Of a stretch of 64,000 nt of DNA, positions 33,262-44,231 are shown in pieces. The position numbers were made by a program, and so were the translations under genes. Numbering within the stretch: position 1 is the first letter of the stretch; the number at the start of each line of letters is the position of its first letter. The notes below the pieces were generated by a model that was not told the DNA's origin, made no database searches, and was given only the letters and a program-made list of their open reading frames with translations. Source of the DNA: Leptidea sinapis (taxonomy: Eukaryota > Arthropoda > Insecta > Lepidoptera > Pieridae); the NCBI RefSeq assembly GCF_905404315.1, contig NC_066270.1:12480001-12544000 (forward strand). The letters are read 5' to 3'.

Positions 33262-33520
33262 AACAGACAGTGGACAGATCTGGCATTCAGATGAAACATT
33301 CAGTGTTAAGCGCTGATTAATTAATAATGTCGCATTAGGAATTAAATCCACGTCTTCTCCGTCTACGCCCGGATGTGACAGAAGAATTGCCAGATTAATT
33401 GTCGCTTTAAATTATATAAACAACTTTGCATAAACATTAAAGCTACGAGTATAGAGGTATTAGATAAGCGATCGTTCCTTGCATAATTGATTCATGCTCT
33501 CAAACGAAGCGAGGTTTTGT
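33262..33520 (+). repeat. Third copy of block P3 family
   Basis: Shares with 20940-21290 TTAATTAATAATGT.GCAT, GGATGTGAC, GCGATCG.TCCTTGCATAAT and GCTCTCAAACGAAGC. Less similar than the P3 pair is to itself. Shows that P3 is part of a dispersed family. Confidence 0.75.
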
Positions 33521-33714
33521 TAAAGCAAACAGGAATTTATTAAAATTTGTCTAGGGTAATTTAAATTGCTAGAGTTTTAACTATTAACGATGTTATTACT
33601 AACAATAGGTCATCTTTATTGTACTTCTAATATGAAAAGTCGTGTGAAAATATATTTCATTGTAGATGCTTCGTGATGTTGATGATTGTATGCGTTTCAA
33701 TTATAATTGCCTAG
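33521..33714. other. Spacer
   Basis: Nothing recognised. Confidence 0.3.
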
Positions 33715-34108
33715 CACATGCCCGCGACTTCGTCCGCGTAGATAAAGGGTTTAAAAATAATAAGCAAGTTTGGAATTGAAGATTATCGCATATCCCATTC
33801 CAGTTCCTGTTTCCGTTTTCGCTCCCGTTCCCAATATCTTTGAATTATATATTATATGAATCTTATTTCGAGGAAGATTGTTATGGCAAACTAAACCTAC
33901 TATTGGTATAGTTATAACTCATAGACTTAATTTAAGTTTAACACAAATCCCGCGGGAACCATCCATTTTTCCGGGATAAAATGTATGCCTATATCCTTTC
34001 CCAAGCTCTAGTATATCTCGTACAAAATTTCATCAAAATCGGTTGAGTTGCTCCGGCGTGAAACCGTTACAAACAAACTTACATTCATATTTATAGTTTT
34101 ACTAGCTT
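33715..34108 (+). repeat. Dispersed repeat (CCCGCGACTTCGTCCGC type)
   Basis: Second copy of the repeat at 7431-7802: GCCCGCGACTTCGTCCGCGT at the start, ACAAACTTACATTCATATTT at the end. Confidence 0.65.
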
Positions 34109-34465
34109 ACCCGACAGACGTTGTCCTGTAGATAATAAAAAAAACTTTAATAGGAATTTGCCAATAATATTTCAAAATATCAAGAATTATTTCGTTAGAA
34201 ATGGTCCCTGAATAATGAAATTGTTTCACAGCGGAACTGTCAAACCATGCGTCACTTAGAAAATATTATGTGCATACAAAACAAATATTGAAAATAAAAA
34301 TAATAATGGGTCCCAAATCGAAATAAAAACTAACCTATCTCTCAAGTTGGACTAAACTGAACTCCATGAAGTAGTCCCCATTAAAATCCGTTGAGTAGTC
34401 TAGGAGTCCATCGCGGACAAACAACGTGACACGTAATTTATATATATTAAGATTAGTAGGGATAA
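34109..34465 (+). repeat. Dispersed repeat (GACAGACGTTGTCCTG type)
   Basis: CTTACCCGACAGACGTTGTC to AGTCCATCGCGGACAAACAA. Same family as 1427-1633 (opposite strand). Confidence 0.6.
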
Positions 34466-34482
34466 ATTATGATAAGATGTGA

Positions 34483-34745
34483 TGCGACAAGCAAGTCGTT
34501 TAACCACGTTTAAAGCGATCTACAACGCAGTTCCGCTCAGGATTCTTAAAAAAATAAAATTTTGACCACCACTGCGATTGCACTCATTATACTTAAGACA
34601 TGAGTCAAAAGCGAAGTAATTTCACTAAATACGTCGCCTTTCAAAACGAAAACATAAATGCTTTCATACTTATGCATGGGGGTAGAAAAGAACACCTCAG
34701 TGGAATCCCTTACTGCTTGGATCCTATGCAAGGGATCATTATTCA
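34483..34745 (-). mobile_element. Short retroposon S, old diverged copy
   Basis: CAGTTCCGCTCAGGATTCTT, TTAAGACATGAGTC, GTAATTTCACTAAATACGTC and the retroposon head region can be followed on the minus strand through many changes. Confidence 0.65.
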
Positions 34746-36014
34746 TTACTATATAACTTCCCATCGGTATAAAACATGTATGTTAAGGTAAAAGTGCATT
34801 CTGCAAACATAAATCAATATCTAGCTATACAATAAATAAGTTATCATTTCTCCGAGGGGTACTAAATATCAGATGTGAGCTACTATATTATTGAATAGCT
34901 TTACCACATAATATATTGCACAGAATACAGTAACTATTGTAGAAATATATAAAGATACCTATTGCACCAACTCGGTGCGTGGCTTTGGTGTTTGACTAGA
35001 ATCAAAAAATAATCTCAATAAACATATAGACGTAATCACAGATAGTGCATATGAATAATTAGGATTGATTAAAAGGAATTGTGGTTTATTCAACAATACA
35101 AATTGGATTAAAACACTATATTATTTAGCATAACTTTTTTAACTAAGAAAATTTGTTAAGGTTGGAACAAACTATCCTAGGTTTTGTTTATTAACAAAAA
35201 CTAATTTAAATTATAGGTTTTAATATATTCTATCTAGAATCTTTGTTCCCATTGTGAATTTATTCCAACAATTACATTTCTGCATCCCTTTTACATGCTA
35301 GATATTTAAGAAATATTGCACGTGGGCATTTCAATATATTGCATATTCACTGGTTATTTTCTCCCGCCCGGTTTTGCTGTTAAAGCCTTTAGGGCTATCA
35401 GGAGAGAGGAGGATTTTAGTCGTTAGTTAGGGTTTTTACACCCGGGCCCGACATAGGGGCCCCGTTTTGTAGTCTTCAATACGTAAATATATTTTCCTTG
35501 TCTCCAAAAAATCTTGGACTTGAGCAGTTCTTCTACTGGGGAGCAATGTCCCAATTGTCGCCAAATGTTTGGATAAAATTGTCGCCAAAATAAATTTAAT
35601 TAGGAACGTTATACCTGTTCCTTCTGGCGCATGTCAGAAGAAAATACCGCCAGTCTCATTATAAATAGCTTGAATTCTTTGATTTTGGAATGCTTATTCA
35701 ACATAATGCGAAAGATCATTATCATTTTGTATTGCTCACGTTTTTCTACATCAAGTGTTACCAACAACAGCAAATTGATCAAAGCGTTGATGAAGAATGA
35801 CTCGACATTTTTATGGAAATTTCGCCCTGGGATCAAAATCGTTTTCACAAAAAAAGGGCAATCGGTTCCTAAGACATAAATCTGTATGTTTTTTGGATTA
35901 GGATTTCAGCAGACTATTCCAGTGAAAATAAATACACTGTTTATATAATAATGTATTCGATGGTGTTTAAATGATTTGTCAAAGACGCATTTAGCCAGGT
36001 GTATAAAGACTAAA
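34746..36014. other. Spacer around the mirror axis
   Basis: Mostly AT-rich. 35365-35470 is a GC-richer patch (CCCGCCCGGTTTTGCTGTTA, CACCCGGGCCCGACATAGGG) of unknown nature. Short frames on both strands at 35609-35880 have no recognisable family. Confidence 0.4.
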
Positions 36015-36175
36015 CAAGTGGAATTACTTCAAAAAGGTGCTGAGGACTAACATCCAAAGGGTTGCTTGGCCAGTACCCATAAGTTATGTAACTCGCCCTC
36101 ATTATCAGAACCGCCCAGCCGTAGATATTATGAGGGGGAGTCGCCAAAGGACAACATGTCTATAAATATTCTCCG
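36015..36175 (+). repeat. Dispersed repeat shared with 60010-60200
   Basis: Matches the reverse complement of 60010-60200: GGAATTACTTCAAA, GGACTAACATCCAA, GGCCAGTACCCAT, GAGTCGCCAAAGG and TCTATAAATATT. Not part of the mirror-ordered set. Confidence 0.65.
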
Positions 36176-36229
36176 TGCATCTTTGAAGACCTCCTTTGTC
36201 TTTATATTGTTTGTTATGTTTGTTACAGT

Positions 36230-37315
36230 GGATTATTGGACACGGGTCTTACTATTGGTAAATACCTTAAAATATAAAAAGCTTATGCAAAGTGCTCTCC
36301 ATTGGCTGCAATACAGTCCTTTAAACGTTGAAGCCAGTTATCAATAGAATCACGCACTCGTTCATGGGAAAATTCTTCACTGCCAATCGTATGGATTGTT
36401 TTAGGGACTCCAAATTATCATGGGGTTAAGAGAAAGCTCTAAAACTGACCGTAATCATAATCCAGCGGATTAAGATCGGGAATAGACGATGGCCACTCTT
36501 CAGTTCTGATGAAGACCGAAACGTTTGTTTCCAACCAAGACTGCGTAAGCCGAGCTTTATGACCCGGCGCCGAGTCTTGCTGGAAGGACCATTCTTGGTT
36601 CTTGATCGTGGTGTTGTTAAGGGGCTTCACTATCTTCTCAAGAATGGTATCTTGATACACTTGTGCCGATGTTTAGATAGCTAATACCCCCCAATCCATC
36701 ACTGAAGTCGGATAGTGCCCACGTTGCACTTTGTCGACTAATTGGGAAGCTTCCTTAGACCTTTTTGCATAAATACAGTCATTTTGTTTGTTATAATGTT
36801 GCCCAATTGTAAGAAAAAAATCTCATCCGTAAACAAAATCTTTTGTGTACCGCTGCAGTAGTTGTTTCGATTTTACCGCCCTATTCTTTTTAAATAATCA
36901 GTTGAGAAATGACCAGTACGTCTCTTATAAGCTGCAAGTCCTAAGTCATCTTCTAAATACGTGACATGGTTCTAGGTACTATCTTCATCCCGAGATAAAA
37001 TCTTTTGCTTTCGGACAGGATTTCTTCGAATTTTTTCCCTTACTGCTTTGACCACCTTTTTCGTACGAACACTACGTGGACAGCCAGATCTTTTTCTGTC
37101 ACTAGCAGAGGAGGTCTCATTGTACCTATTAGTAGCCCGGTATACAAACATTTTACCAAGCGTGTGGAGTGTTTTAAAAATTGTATTTCGCTCCATACCA
37201 ATTTTGAGAAATACAATCACAGCGATTCGGTTCTCTTTATCACCCAACTCCATTTTAATATCGCAGAGTATTGTACAATGTGTTGGCGCCAAAATGAGAG
37301 AACTCAATGAACATT
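36230..37315 (-). pseudogene. Tc1/mariner-type transposase remnant
   Basis: From the minus strand: HTH region with MELGDKENRIAVIVFLKIGM, YRATNRYNETSSASDRKRSG and RPVRKQ-like KKVVKAVREKIRRNPVRKQK; then FTDE (first catalytic Asp) near 36805; then VYQDTILEKIVKPLNNTTIK; then NQEWSFQQDSAPGHKARLTQ with the second Asp (QQDSAPGH); then WPSSIPDLNPLDYD with the third Asp. The C-terminus (RDSIDNWLQRLKDCIAANGE) is in a shifted frame. Numerous frameshifts and small deletions. The catalytic residues are all still readable but the protein is broken. Confidence 0.9.
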
Positions 37316-37778
37316 TATATAAATATGACAGATTCCCAGTTCAAATGTTACATTTTGTTTATTTTTAAGTGTAACAGTATATTTTATGGCCAGACTAAGT
37401 ATATTGATACATAAATTGCAATCAAGATCTGATAACTATTGAGCTTATTTAAGTTGTGAATAAGACAATTAATTGTGTTTGTTGTAATAGAGAAATCGTA
37501 AACATTCTGGATTAACAAAAGAAACAGTCATAATAATTATATACTGTCATAATACCAGCAAGATTAAGGCTGGGTTGCATCATATTAGCTGTTATAGTTA
37601 AGGTTTAAGTCAAATTTAACGTTAACAGTAACGCTGACTTTAACCTTGCTTGGAATAGTTAAAGTTAAAAAGTGAAATATCAAGTCAATATCAAATATTT
37701 GTTTGAAACTTTTGACAGGTCGCTATTTAGCTATTTAACATTAACAATAGTTTTAACCGGCGCAGATTGGACTCTTAG
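37316..37778. other. Spacer with a GGTTGCATCAT repeat end
   Basis: 37565-37660 (GCTGGGTTGCATCATATTAG, TTAAGGTTTAAGTCAAATTT) looks like one end of an old MITE, but no matching other end was found. Confidence 0.4.
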
Positions 37779-37985
37779 AGTGCTTTCGCACTACATCCGA
37801 TACTTATCCGTGAAAATACGGTTCGAAGTAGTCGTAGAACTATTTCTAGTTGATGGAAAGAAATCGAATGATGGAAGCCGGATGTTGTGCGTAAACTACA
37901 ATAGAAATAGTTGTACGACTACACCGGACCATTTTTTCACGGGTACGGATCGGACTCGGATCAGACGTAGTGCGCTTTCGCACAT
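37779..37985. repeat. Imperfect foldback (GTGCTTTCGCACTACATCCG)
   Basis: Arms about 37779-37856 and 37895-37985: GTGCTTTCGCACTACATCCG / CAGACGTAGTGCGCTTTCGC, and GTAGTCGTAGAACTATTTCT / AGAAATAGTTGTACGACTAC. Each arm end is itself a small hairpin (GTGCtttcGCAC). No coding; MITE-like. Confidence 0.75.
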
Positions 37986-38208
37986 TGGCGTTAACAAGTT
38001 TTGACGTCATCTAAAAATTATCAAATGGTGACAGATCAATTGGACTCCACAACAAAATTAAATTTAACAAAATTAATCATTGTTATTTAAGGATGACATG
38101 TCAGAAGTTTAATTAATTAAGGACTAGCAATAATTAGTTGCTAGATTATTTTGCTTATAACTATAAATTACTACCTTCTACTGTCAGTAATTAGCTGACA
38201 ATAATCTG
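37986..38208. other. Spacer
   Basis: Nothing recognised. Confidence 0.3.
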
Positions 38209-38441
38209 AAGCTGTCCCAATATACCCGATAGGTCATTATTTTCGCCTGATATTGGGACGCGTGAATTGCAATTTCCATACAAACTTTATATCGCTGGTA
38301 AGCTATACGTCGTCCTGTCATTGACTGACAGCGTGCACGGAAAAGGTGAATTACTGTCGATAAGTTTATTGGGACAGAAAAGTCAACGATAGTTACGATT
38401 TTTATCTCAAGTAAGAGATAGACTGAATATTGGGAACGGCC
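38209..38441. mobile_element. MITE-like element with GCTGTCCCAATAT ends
   Basis: GCTGTCCCAATATACC at the left and TGAATATTGGGAACGGC at the right are inverted (about 13 of 16 bases). Two further internal copies of the ATTGGGAC motif (38253 and 38370) are present. No transposase. Confidence 0.6.
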
Positions 38442-38834
38442 GTGAGTCAATTAGTGTTAATTCGCGATTAAAATATGTGTCATTAGGTAACTTTACAAAG
38501 GCATCTTTGGAAGGAATATAATATTTTGACAAACTTCCAATCTGTATGGTGCAGCCAAGATTGAATTGGAGTGTTGACTGAATTAAGGTAGATTGGGTGA
38601 TTGTAAAATATATAATTCAAATCATTTTTTAAATATTTATATAATGCCTACAAGTAAATGAATGAATATTATTTATTCCCCACAAAGAGCTTTTCTATTA
38701 TTGAAAATGTGTTGGGAATCTTCGAGGAAAGCCCGTGAGAACTTAATTTATTAATCTCCCAGCGAATACGTGAAAAACTAAGTTTAACTAAAATATCACT
38801 TACGCCCTAATTTATTTCGCTCCTATTCTATAAT
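38442..38834. other. Spacer
   Basis: No recognised feature. Confidence 0.3.
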
Positions 38835-39052
38835 ATCCGGATGTCCGAGCCTTGCTCGGATTTTTAAGAATGTACAAAACTTGAACAAAAAAAAAACTAA
38901 TATTACATCTGTACATTATAGTCTTGTATATAGTAGCGAAATTTAATTTTGTTTTCTAATGTTATTGTAGCTGTTTCTCATTAAAACACCACATTTTTTT
39001 TTAATTGAAACCTAGATCGATTTATCGCCCCCGAAATCCCCCTTATACGAGA
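38835..39052 (-). repeat. Dispersed repeat (GCGATAAATCGATCTAG type)
   Basis: On the minus strand: GGGGGCGATAAATCGATCTA, GGTTTCAATT and TGAGAAACAGCTACAATAAC. Other pieces: 58010-58145 (plus) and 9055-9112 (plus). Confidence 0.65.
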
Positions 39053-39064
39053 ATGGCACGTTCA

Positions 39065-39631
39065 TAGATACGTGAGAAACATCAGAGCAAGCGAATGTAT
39101 TTTAACAACTTTCATAATTTTGTTGACAGTTAGGGCGAATATTATCATCCGCAGATTTGCTCGCTGTACCGTGCCAGTAAAAACTACACTCTTCAAAGCT
39201 TACTGCACCTCATTTTACACGAGCAGTCTGTGGGTCGACTATGCCCAGAAGCAGTACAATGCCAGTTCAGTATAATAATGAATTCAGAATGTTATTGGGG
39301 CTGTTACAATACTGCAGCGCGTCGGGGATGTTTGCTGAGGCACACGTAGATTGTTGTTACGCGACTATGCGTAAGCGGTCTACGTCCCTGTTGCATAGGG
39401 TCCGGGCTAGCCCCAACGGTATTCTGAGGGCATTTTCTCACAGGTTCGATTGTCAGTACGTGAACCACTGTTGTTTGATACATGCGCTTACAAGTCGGTC
39501 CTGTCCTAGATTAGGAAGGTTCAGATTTTAAGATATCTTGTACTGACACTAGGTTTTAAGTTACTTTGTTACTAATACATTATGATCCTTCGTTGGTCGA
39601 AATAAAGAATTTTATTATTATTATAATTTAT
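39065..39631 (+). mobile_element. Family G LINE 3' end
   Basis: Two frames joined by a one-base indel near 39265: YVRNIRASECILTTFI, IIRRFARCTVPVKTTLFKAY, CTSFYTSSLWVDYAQKQYNA, then VQYNNEFRMLLGLLQYCSAS, GMFAEAHVDCCYATMRKRST and LLHRVRASPNGILRAF, with the stop at 39529. This is the C-terminal domain of a lepidopteran LINE polymerase (NNAFRxLxGLPRFCSASGMFAEARVDCF pattern). The 3' UTR ends ATAAAGAATTTTATTATTAT. The 5' side is truncated against another repeat. Confidence 0.87.
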
Positions 39632-40004
39632 AGGACTTAGCCCTGATTTGCAAAAGCCAATACAAACTGAGTTAAATAAAACTAAGCTTTACACTACTTC
39701 TAGTGCCAGTCTTAATCTCGATTAAAGACAAAGCGATTTCACCAATACCTAGTGGTGTGTATCAAATAGTTGTCAAAACTTTTATCGACAATTATTATGA
39801 ATAAAAGTTCTCGCTATCGTAATACAGATGTGTATATTTTTATTACGATAATTACTTATTTATTTAGTGTGGGTGAAATGTGAAAAGAAGCTGTAAACTC
39901 GTTTACATGCGTTTAAATTGTTCTTATCGCATTACTTCAATGCTGAAATCAGCCCTTAAGAGTAATGCTGACATGTCAATAATTTAAGTGAAACGTTATC
40001 TTCT
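39632..40004. other. Spacer
   Basis: No recognised feature, though the TTATGAATAAAAGTTC and ATTACGATAATTAC stretches hint at an old MITE. Confidence 0.3.
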
Positions 40005-40200
40005 AATGTATAAAGTTCTCGTGTCGCGGTCTTTGTAGTTAAACTCCTCAGAAACGGCTTGACCGATTCTCATGAAATTTTGTGTGCATATTGAATAGGT
40101 CTGAGAATCGAACAAAATCTATTTTTCATGCCCTTAAATATTAAGGGTAGTCCACCCGTAAATTAGTTTTTTGGTACAAGTGAAAGAATACGCGCTCTGA
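40005..40200 (+). repeat. Dispersed repeat (CTCAGAAACGGCTTGACCGA type)
   Basis: AAACTCCTCAGAAACGGCTT, GACCGATTCTCATGAAATTT and TGTGTGCATATTGAATAGGT are typical of a widespread insect repeat type. No coding. Confidence 0.55.
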
Positions 40201-40574
40201 AAAATATGTGATACTGAGGAGGAAATGAGAGCCCGGATCGTTACAGTATTTCATACGATTAAGACTAACACGACGGTGTTACAACAATGTCGTGAAACGT
40301 TGCACTAAATGTATCGGAGTCAATGGCAGTCACGTCTAGCAGAACCTGTGGTTAAGAGACGCTGAACAAGTGGATATAATAATGAATAAGGTAATTAATA
40401 AAACAAAATTTCCGTATTTTTTCGCCCACTGACTGCCGCCTGCGCGCCCGTCGCAGGTAGCATGAATGAAGTGGGTGTGTAGGTAGGGAGAAATAAAAAG
40501 GGCCGCAGACAGAGGTGTCTAAACTTTTATTAATTGGGTACTTTTTTACTCTTTTTTTTTGTTATTTATTATTA
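40201..40574. other. Spacer
   Basis: A GC-richer stretch near 40425-40460 (GCCGCCTGCGCGCCCGTCGC) is of unknown nature. Confidence 0.35.
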
Positions 40575-40650
40575 TTACTTGTAAGTGATATGCCTCACTT
40601 CTAGGATTAATTAGTTCCGCATCATTCATAAATTTTGGTTGATTGGTTGT
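40575..40650. repeat. SINE T fragment in mixed orientation
   Basis: TGATATGCCTCACTTCTAGG is the inverse of the 3' part of the copy at 44757, while GCATCATTCATAAATTTTGG is in direct orientation. Confidence 0.45.
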
Positions 40651-40779
40651 TTTCAAATGTGTCAACTCATCTTATTAAGCAGTTACACTCGATCCCAAAT
40701 CTTTTGGTGATGTAAACAGCTTTTGTCATTAATGTAACTATTAACTACTCTCATATACACATATACACATACAACATAA

Positions 40780-41080
40780 CACCGTCCTATCGTATTAGCT
40801 AAATTTCAAACTCAAAGAGAATGCCTGTGGGCATCTCATAAACGTTATATTCGATAAGTTGTCTTGTTATTGCCTCGTAACTGAACTGTAAACTCTTACT
40901 GGTGGCTGGCTGTACGAAACACTACCACTCAGTCTGAAATATTTTGATTCAAGCTAAACATTATCTATAGACTACAGTTTTACTTTGATAAGTAACTATG
41001 GTCTTTGATAACCAGTATATATGACAGGCCAATTATAGGCAGGAAAGTTTTATGTCATGGTACCTATATTTTAGCTCTTT
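40780..41080 (-). repeat. Inverted block P9 (right, innermost)
   Basis: Partner of 29740-30000. It marks the inner limit of the right arm. Confidence 0.92.
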
Positions 41081-41084
41081 AGTG

Positions 41085-41351
41085 TTTTATCTACAACCAT
41101 GCTTTAAATCCTCTATTAAAGATTCTAAAACAGTTCGCTAATTGCCAACATTAAAACACCCATGGCCTAATAACCACTACATCATCCAAACGAGTGTAAT
41201 AATGAAATTCAGTACAACATGATACCATCCGTTTTCATTATTACACTCGTTTGGATGATATTATGGTTACTTGGACTGGTGCTTAATGTTAACAGTAAAC
41301 TAACTGTTTCAGAATCTTTTATAGAAGATTCATATTATGGGTGTAGATAAA
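41085..41351. mobile_element. Foldback with ~120-bp arms
   Basis: Arms about 41085-41207 and 41233-41351 pair end to end (outer TTTATCTACAACCAT / ATGGGTGTAGATAAA; inner CATCCAAACGAGTGTAATAA / TTATTACACTCGTTTGGATG), with a ~25-base loop. The inner 30 bases are near perfect. It is absent from the matching place in the left arm, so it is an insertion. No coding. Confidence 0.85.
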
Positions 41352-41449
41352 GTCTTGTATGCAACTGTTCATAATTAGGTATAAAAACACTCATGTGATA
41401 CTATTATCTGATGATACTAAACCCACATTCGTGTTTTAATACCCCTTAT

Positions 41450-41810
41450 TACACAACAGTTGCATAAATAACTATTACTGGTATAGAAACCAATATTATA
41501 GTGAATGCTATTAAGTAATTGCCATCGTCATGACTCATTGCCATATAAAAATCTATTTTCTTATGTTAGTAAAACTGATAGTATGCGAATATGGACGACA
41601 GTATCTGCTGCATACATGAAGAATGTTCTGTTAGTGAACATTACATGTGACTTGGAGGAAACATAATTTAAAGTGAGTTATGACGTATGATGTCACGTTG
41701 GCGCTGATAACTTTATCATGAAAGTTATTTTTACCGAGACAACAGTAAAATGATTTAATATCGTTCGTTACGGATATGTAGTTATGCCATCAACAACAAC
41801 CTACATATAT
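41450..41810 (-). repeat. Inverted block P8 (right)
   Basis: Partner of 29090-29450. Interrupted at its inner-left junction by the family D LINE that starts at 41815. Confidence 0.93.
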
Positions 41811-41814
41811 AACC

Positions 41815-42355
41815 TAGGTCCTAAAGAATCATTGAGAGCAAAATTCAAAGAATTTATACTTTTTGACTGTTGCTTCTCACTATATTCTTGATAATGCAAT
41901 GTATGTTCATAGGCACTTAAGTGATTTTGCTAGAAACTGTCATAACCATAATATTAACACCAGGAACAGACATAAGCTTGTAATGCCTACTACTCGGCTA
42001 AGTTGAGTAAGTCTTTTGTGGGGCGATGTATATGATTTTACAACAAGATCCCAGAAAATGTTCATAATAATTGTTAAAAAACGATTGTGTGGTAAAGGTT
42101 ACTATAACATAAATGACTTTCGTAATGATACCACAGATTGGGAATGGAGCGACCGCCCTCAGGTTATTAAATAATAAATTTAATTGTACAATATAACTTT
42201 GTAAACATATTTTTTTGATGAAAAAAAAAGCCCGCTGAGTTTGCCTTGGCCTTCTTCTCAGGCCTTCATTATGGAATGGGTCGTAGTTTTTTTTTGACTT
42301 TCAATAAGTGATGTCACATACTATTTCGAATAGAAATATTTGAATTTGAATACAT
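41815..42355 (+). mobile_element. Family D LINE, longest 3' copy
   Basis: Reads, with stops, LGPKESLRAKFKEFIL, ILDNAMYVHRHLSDFARNCH, NINTRNRHKLVMPTTRLS, SKSFVGRCIY, then KRLCGKGYYNINDFRNDTTD and WEWSDRPQVIK: the polymerase C-terminus. The 3' UTR ends ATTTGAATTTGAAT. It lies within the right arm; the left arm at 29085-29095 gives the matching uninterrupted sequence, so it inserted after the duplication. Confidence 0.85.
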
Positions 42356-42459
42356 AATATGGGAAAATGAAAGATATTGTAGTATACTTTAAGATTTCAT
42401 TATTTTGGATAAAACTCGGTTTCACAAATACATAATTCTGAATTAACTAGTCATAGGAC

Positions 42460-42745
42460 AGCCCCTTGTTTTAACTGAGAATGTGAATGATTTTATTCTG
42501 ACTCTATTGATTATATTGAAAACAGTAAATCGAATGTCACACATATTTGGAGGAGCAATATGTTCGACGCCACTGTCACGTTCAGATAGCGTGGCTGTGT
42601 ACAATTAACTAAATGGAACTGCCTTCTGTTATAACGACCTCCGTACCCCGTCGTGGCGCCTTCTCAAATTGGACGCTTATCACTGATCTTTGGTGGATAG
42701 AATCATTTTAACTGTACGTGATTTATAATTTGCGATGGTTTGAGA
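42460..42745 (-). repeat. Inverted block P7 (right)
   Basis: Partner of 28286-28690. Confidence 0.93.
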
Positions 42746-42869
42746 TGTCTTTGATTATTTGATAGTAACAGCACAGAGAGTGTTGTGGATTATTATGATA
42801 CAATTTTTTTGTATTATAATAGTGCAGGACATGTTTATAAGTTGTTTTTAACATTATATTTAACGAGTG

Positions 42870-43080
42870 TCTACTACAAATATGACACCCATTACGAGAT
42901 CCAAGATGGCGGATGTCACATCCACATTTTCAATAAAATCAATATGGGTATAATTTTCGAGATTTTCGGGAGTGTCAATTACAAATATGGCACCTATTTC
43001 GAGGTTCAAGCTGGTGGATGTGACTTAAAATTTTGGATAGCACTGGACTTAGATTTTAATAACAATTTTAATGTTCAGAA
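42870..43080 (+). repeat. Two ~107-bp tandem units with YY1-like motif
   Basis: TACAAATATGACACCCATTA, CGAGATCCAAGATGGCGGAT, GTCACATCC is followed by TACAAATATGGCACCTATTT, CGAGGTTCAAGCTGGTGGAT, GTGACTT. The first unit has CAAGATGGCGG, matching the YY1 consensus; the second has lost it. Confidence 0.75.
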
Positions 43081-43589
43081 GTAATATGATCGTAATAAGT
43101 TCCAGTGATATTTGATCTTACTTGGTGAAAAAATCGTGTTTTTGAATAAAAATCGTACCTTTAACCTAACCTAACTTGAATCAGGGATATACTGTAGTAG
43201 CTAAACTAATTACCAGGGCAATAGAAAATTATATATATATATATATATATATTTATAATTTATAATTTACCATTATATCTATATATATAGATTAAATAAA
43301 ATTATATAAATAACTACTTCTAGAAATAAAAATCTTACCACAGAAACGATTTACTGGACTCCTGTATAAATTGTTTCTCGACAAAAAATCTTATTGTGTT
43401 AAGGATTTTTTTAAATTTTAAGTAAACTTTTTGCATGCTAATTTAAATTAGCCGAATAGAAGACACTACAGTAAATTTAAGATCTATAGTGTATACTGTA
43501 TTCGACGCAATAAATAAATTTCATTTCATTTCAAAAGAAAGACATAAAAGCTTATATCTTATGAATATCATAAGCTGTACTAATATCAA
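43081..43589. other. Spacer with an (AT)n run
   Basis: An (AT)n microsatellite lies at about 43231-43253. The rest is AT-rich with no gene. Confidence 0.45.
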
Positions 43590-43940
43590 TAACTAGCTGA
43601 CCCGGCAAACGTTGTTTTGCCATATAAAGTATAATTCACGCGATAGTTTTATAAGTAATAAAAAATTGCCTATATTATAGCCTGTACATCATTTTGTTCT
43701 ATTGTCAATAGTTTTTGCAGCGCACGCAAAAATAGGTTTTCGATTTTACACCTTGTGTTACAAAGTAGCAATTTTATTATGGATCCCTAATTTTGAAAAA
43801 AAAAAACATAGCCTATAGCCTTTCCCGATAAATGGACTACCCAACACTGAAAGAATCATTTAAATCGGACCAGTAGTACCAGAGATTAGCGCGTTCAAAC
43901 AAACAAACAAACACTGCAGCTTTATAATATTAGTATAGAT
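43590..43940 (+). repeat. Dispersed repeat (CTGACCCGGCAAACGTTGTT type)
   Basis: ACTAGCTGACCCGGCAAACG to GAGATTAGCGCGTTCAAACA, then CAAACAAACAAACA and TTTATAATATTAGTATAGAT. A widespread lepidopteran/insect repeat. Single good copy here. Confidence 0.65.
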
Positions 43941-44231
43941 AAATGATATATTTTATATAATCACATGTTTTTACTGCACACCAATTAAAAATAAAAATTA
44001 ATACCTTTTCTTTTTCGCACTCCTTTTTATTGAATGTGCTAAGTATATAATTATAATTCACAATGCATGATGACATAATATCGGTTTGACTAACAATAAA
44101 CACAAACCCATTAGTTTCGTCTCGCAGAAATTTCCGCGACTCAGCACAAATTTAACAAAGTTTCTGTTTAGAACGACACAATCAGCCTGTTACATAACGC
44201 TACATCTTACGCTACAAATAGGTGATAAAAA

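Noticed and set aside
36200..37400. Terminal inverted repeats for the Tc1/mariner remnant
   Set aside because: GTTACAGTGGATTATTGGAC (left) and GTAACAGTATATTTTATGGC (right) are similar but in direct, not inverted, orientation, so they were not called as TIRs.
39015..39064. Apparent upstream extension of the family G LINE frame (DRFIAPEIPLIREWH)
   Set aside because: The bases ATCGATTTATCGCCCCCG belong to another dispersed repeat, so the open frame here is accidental.
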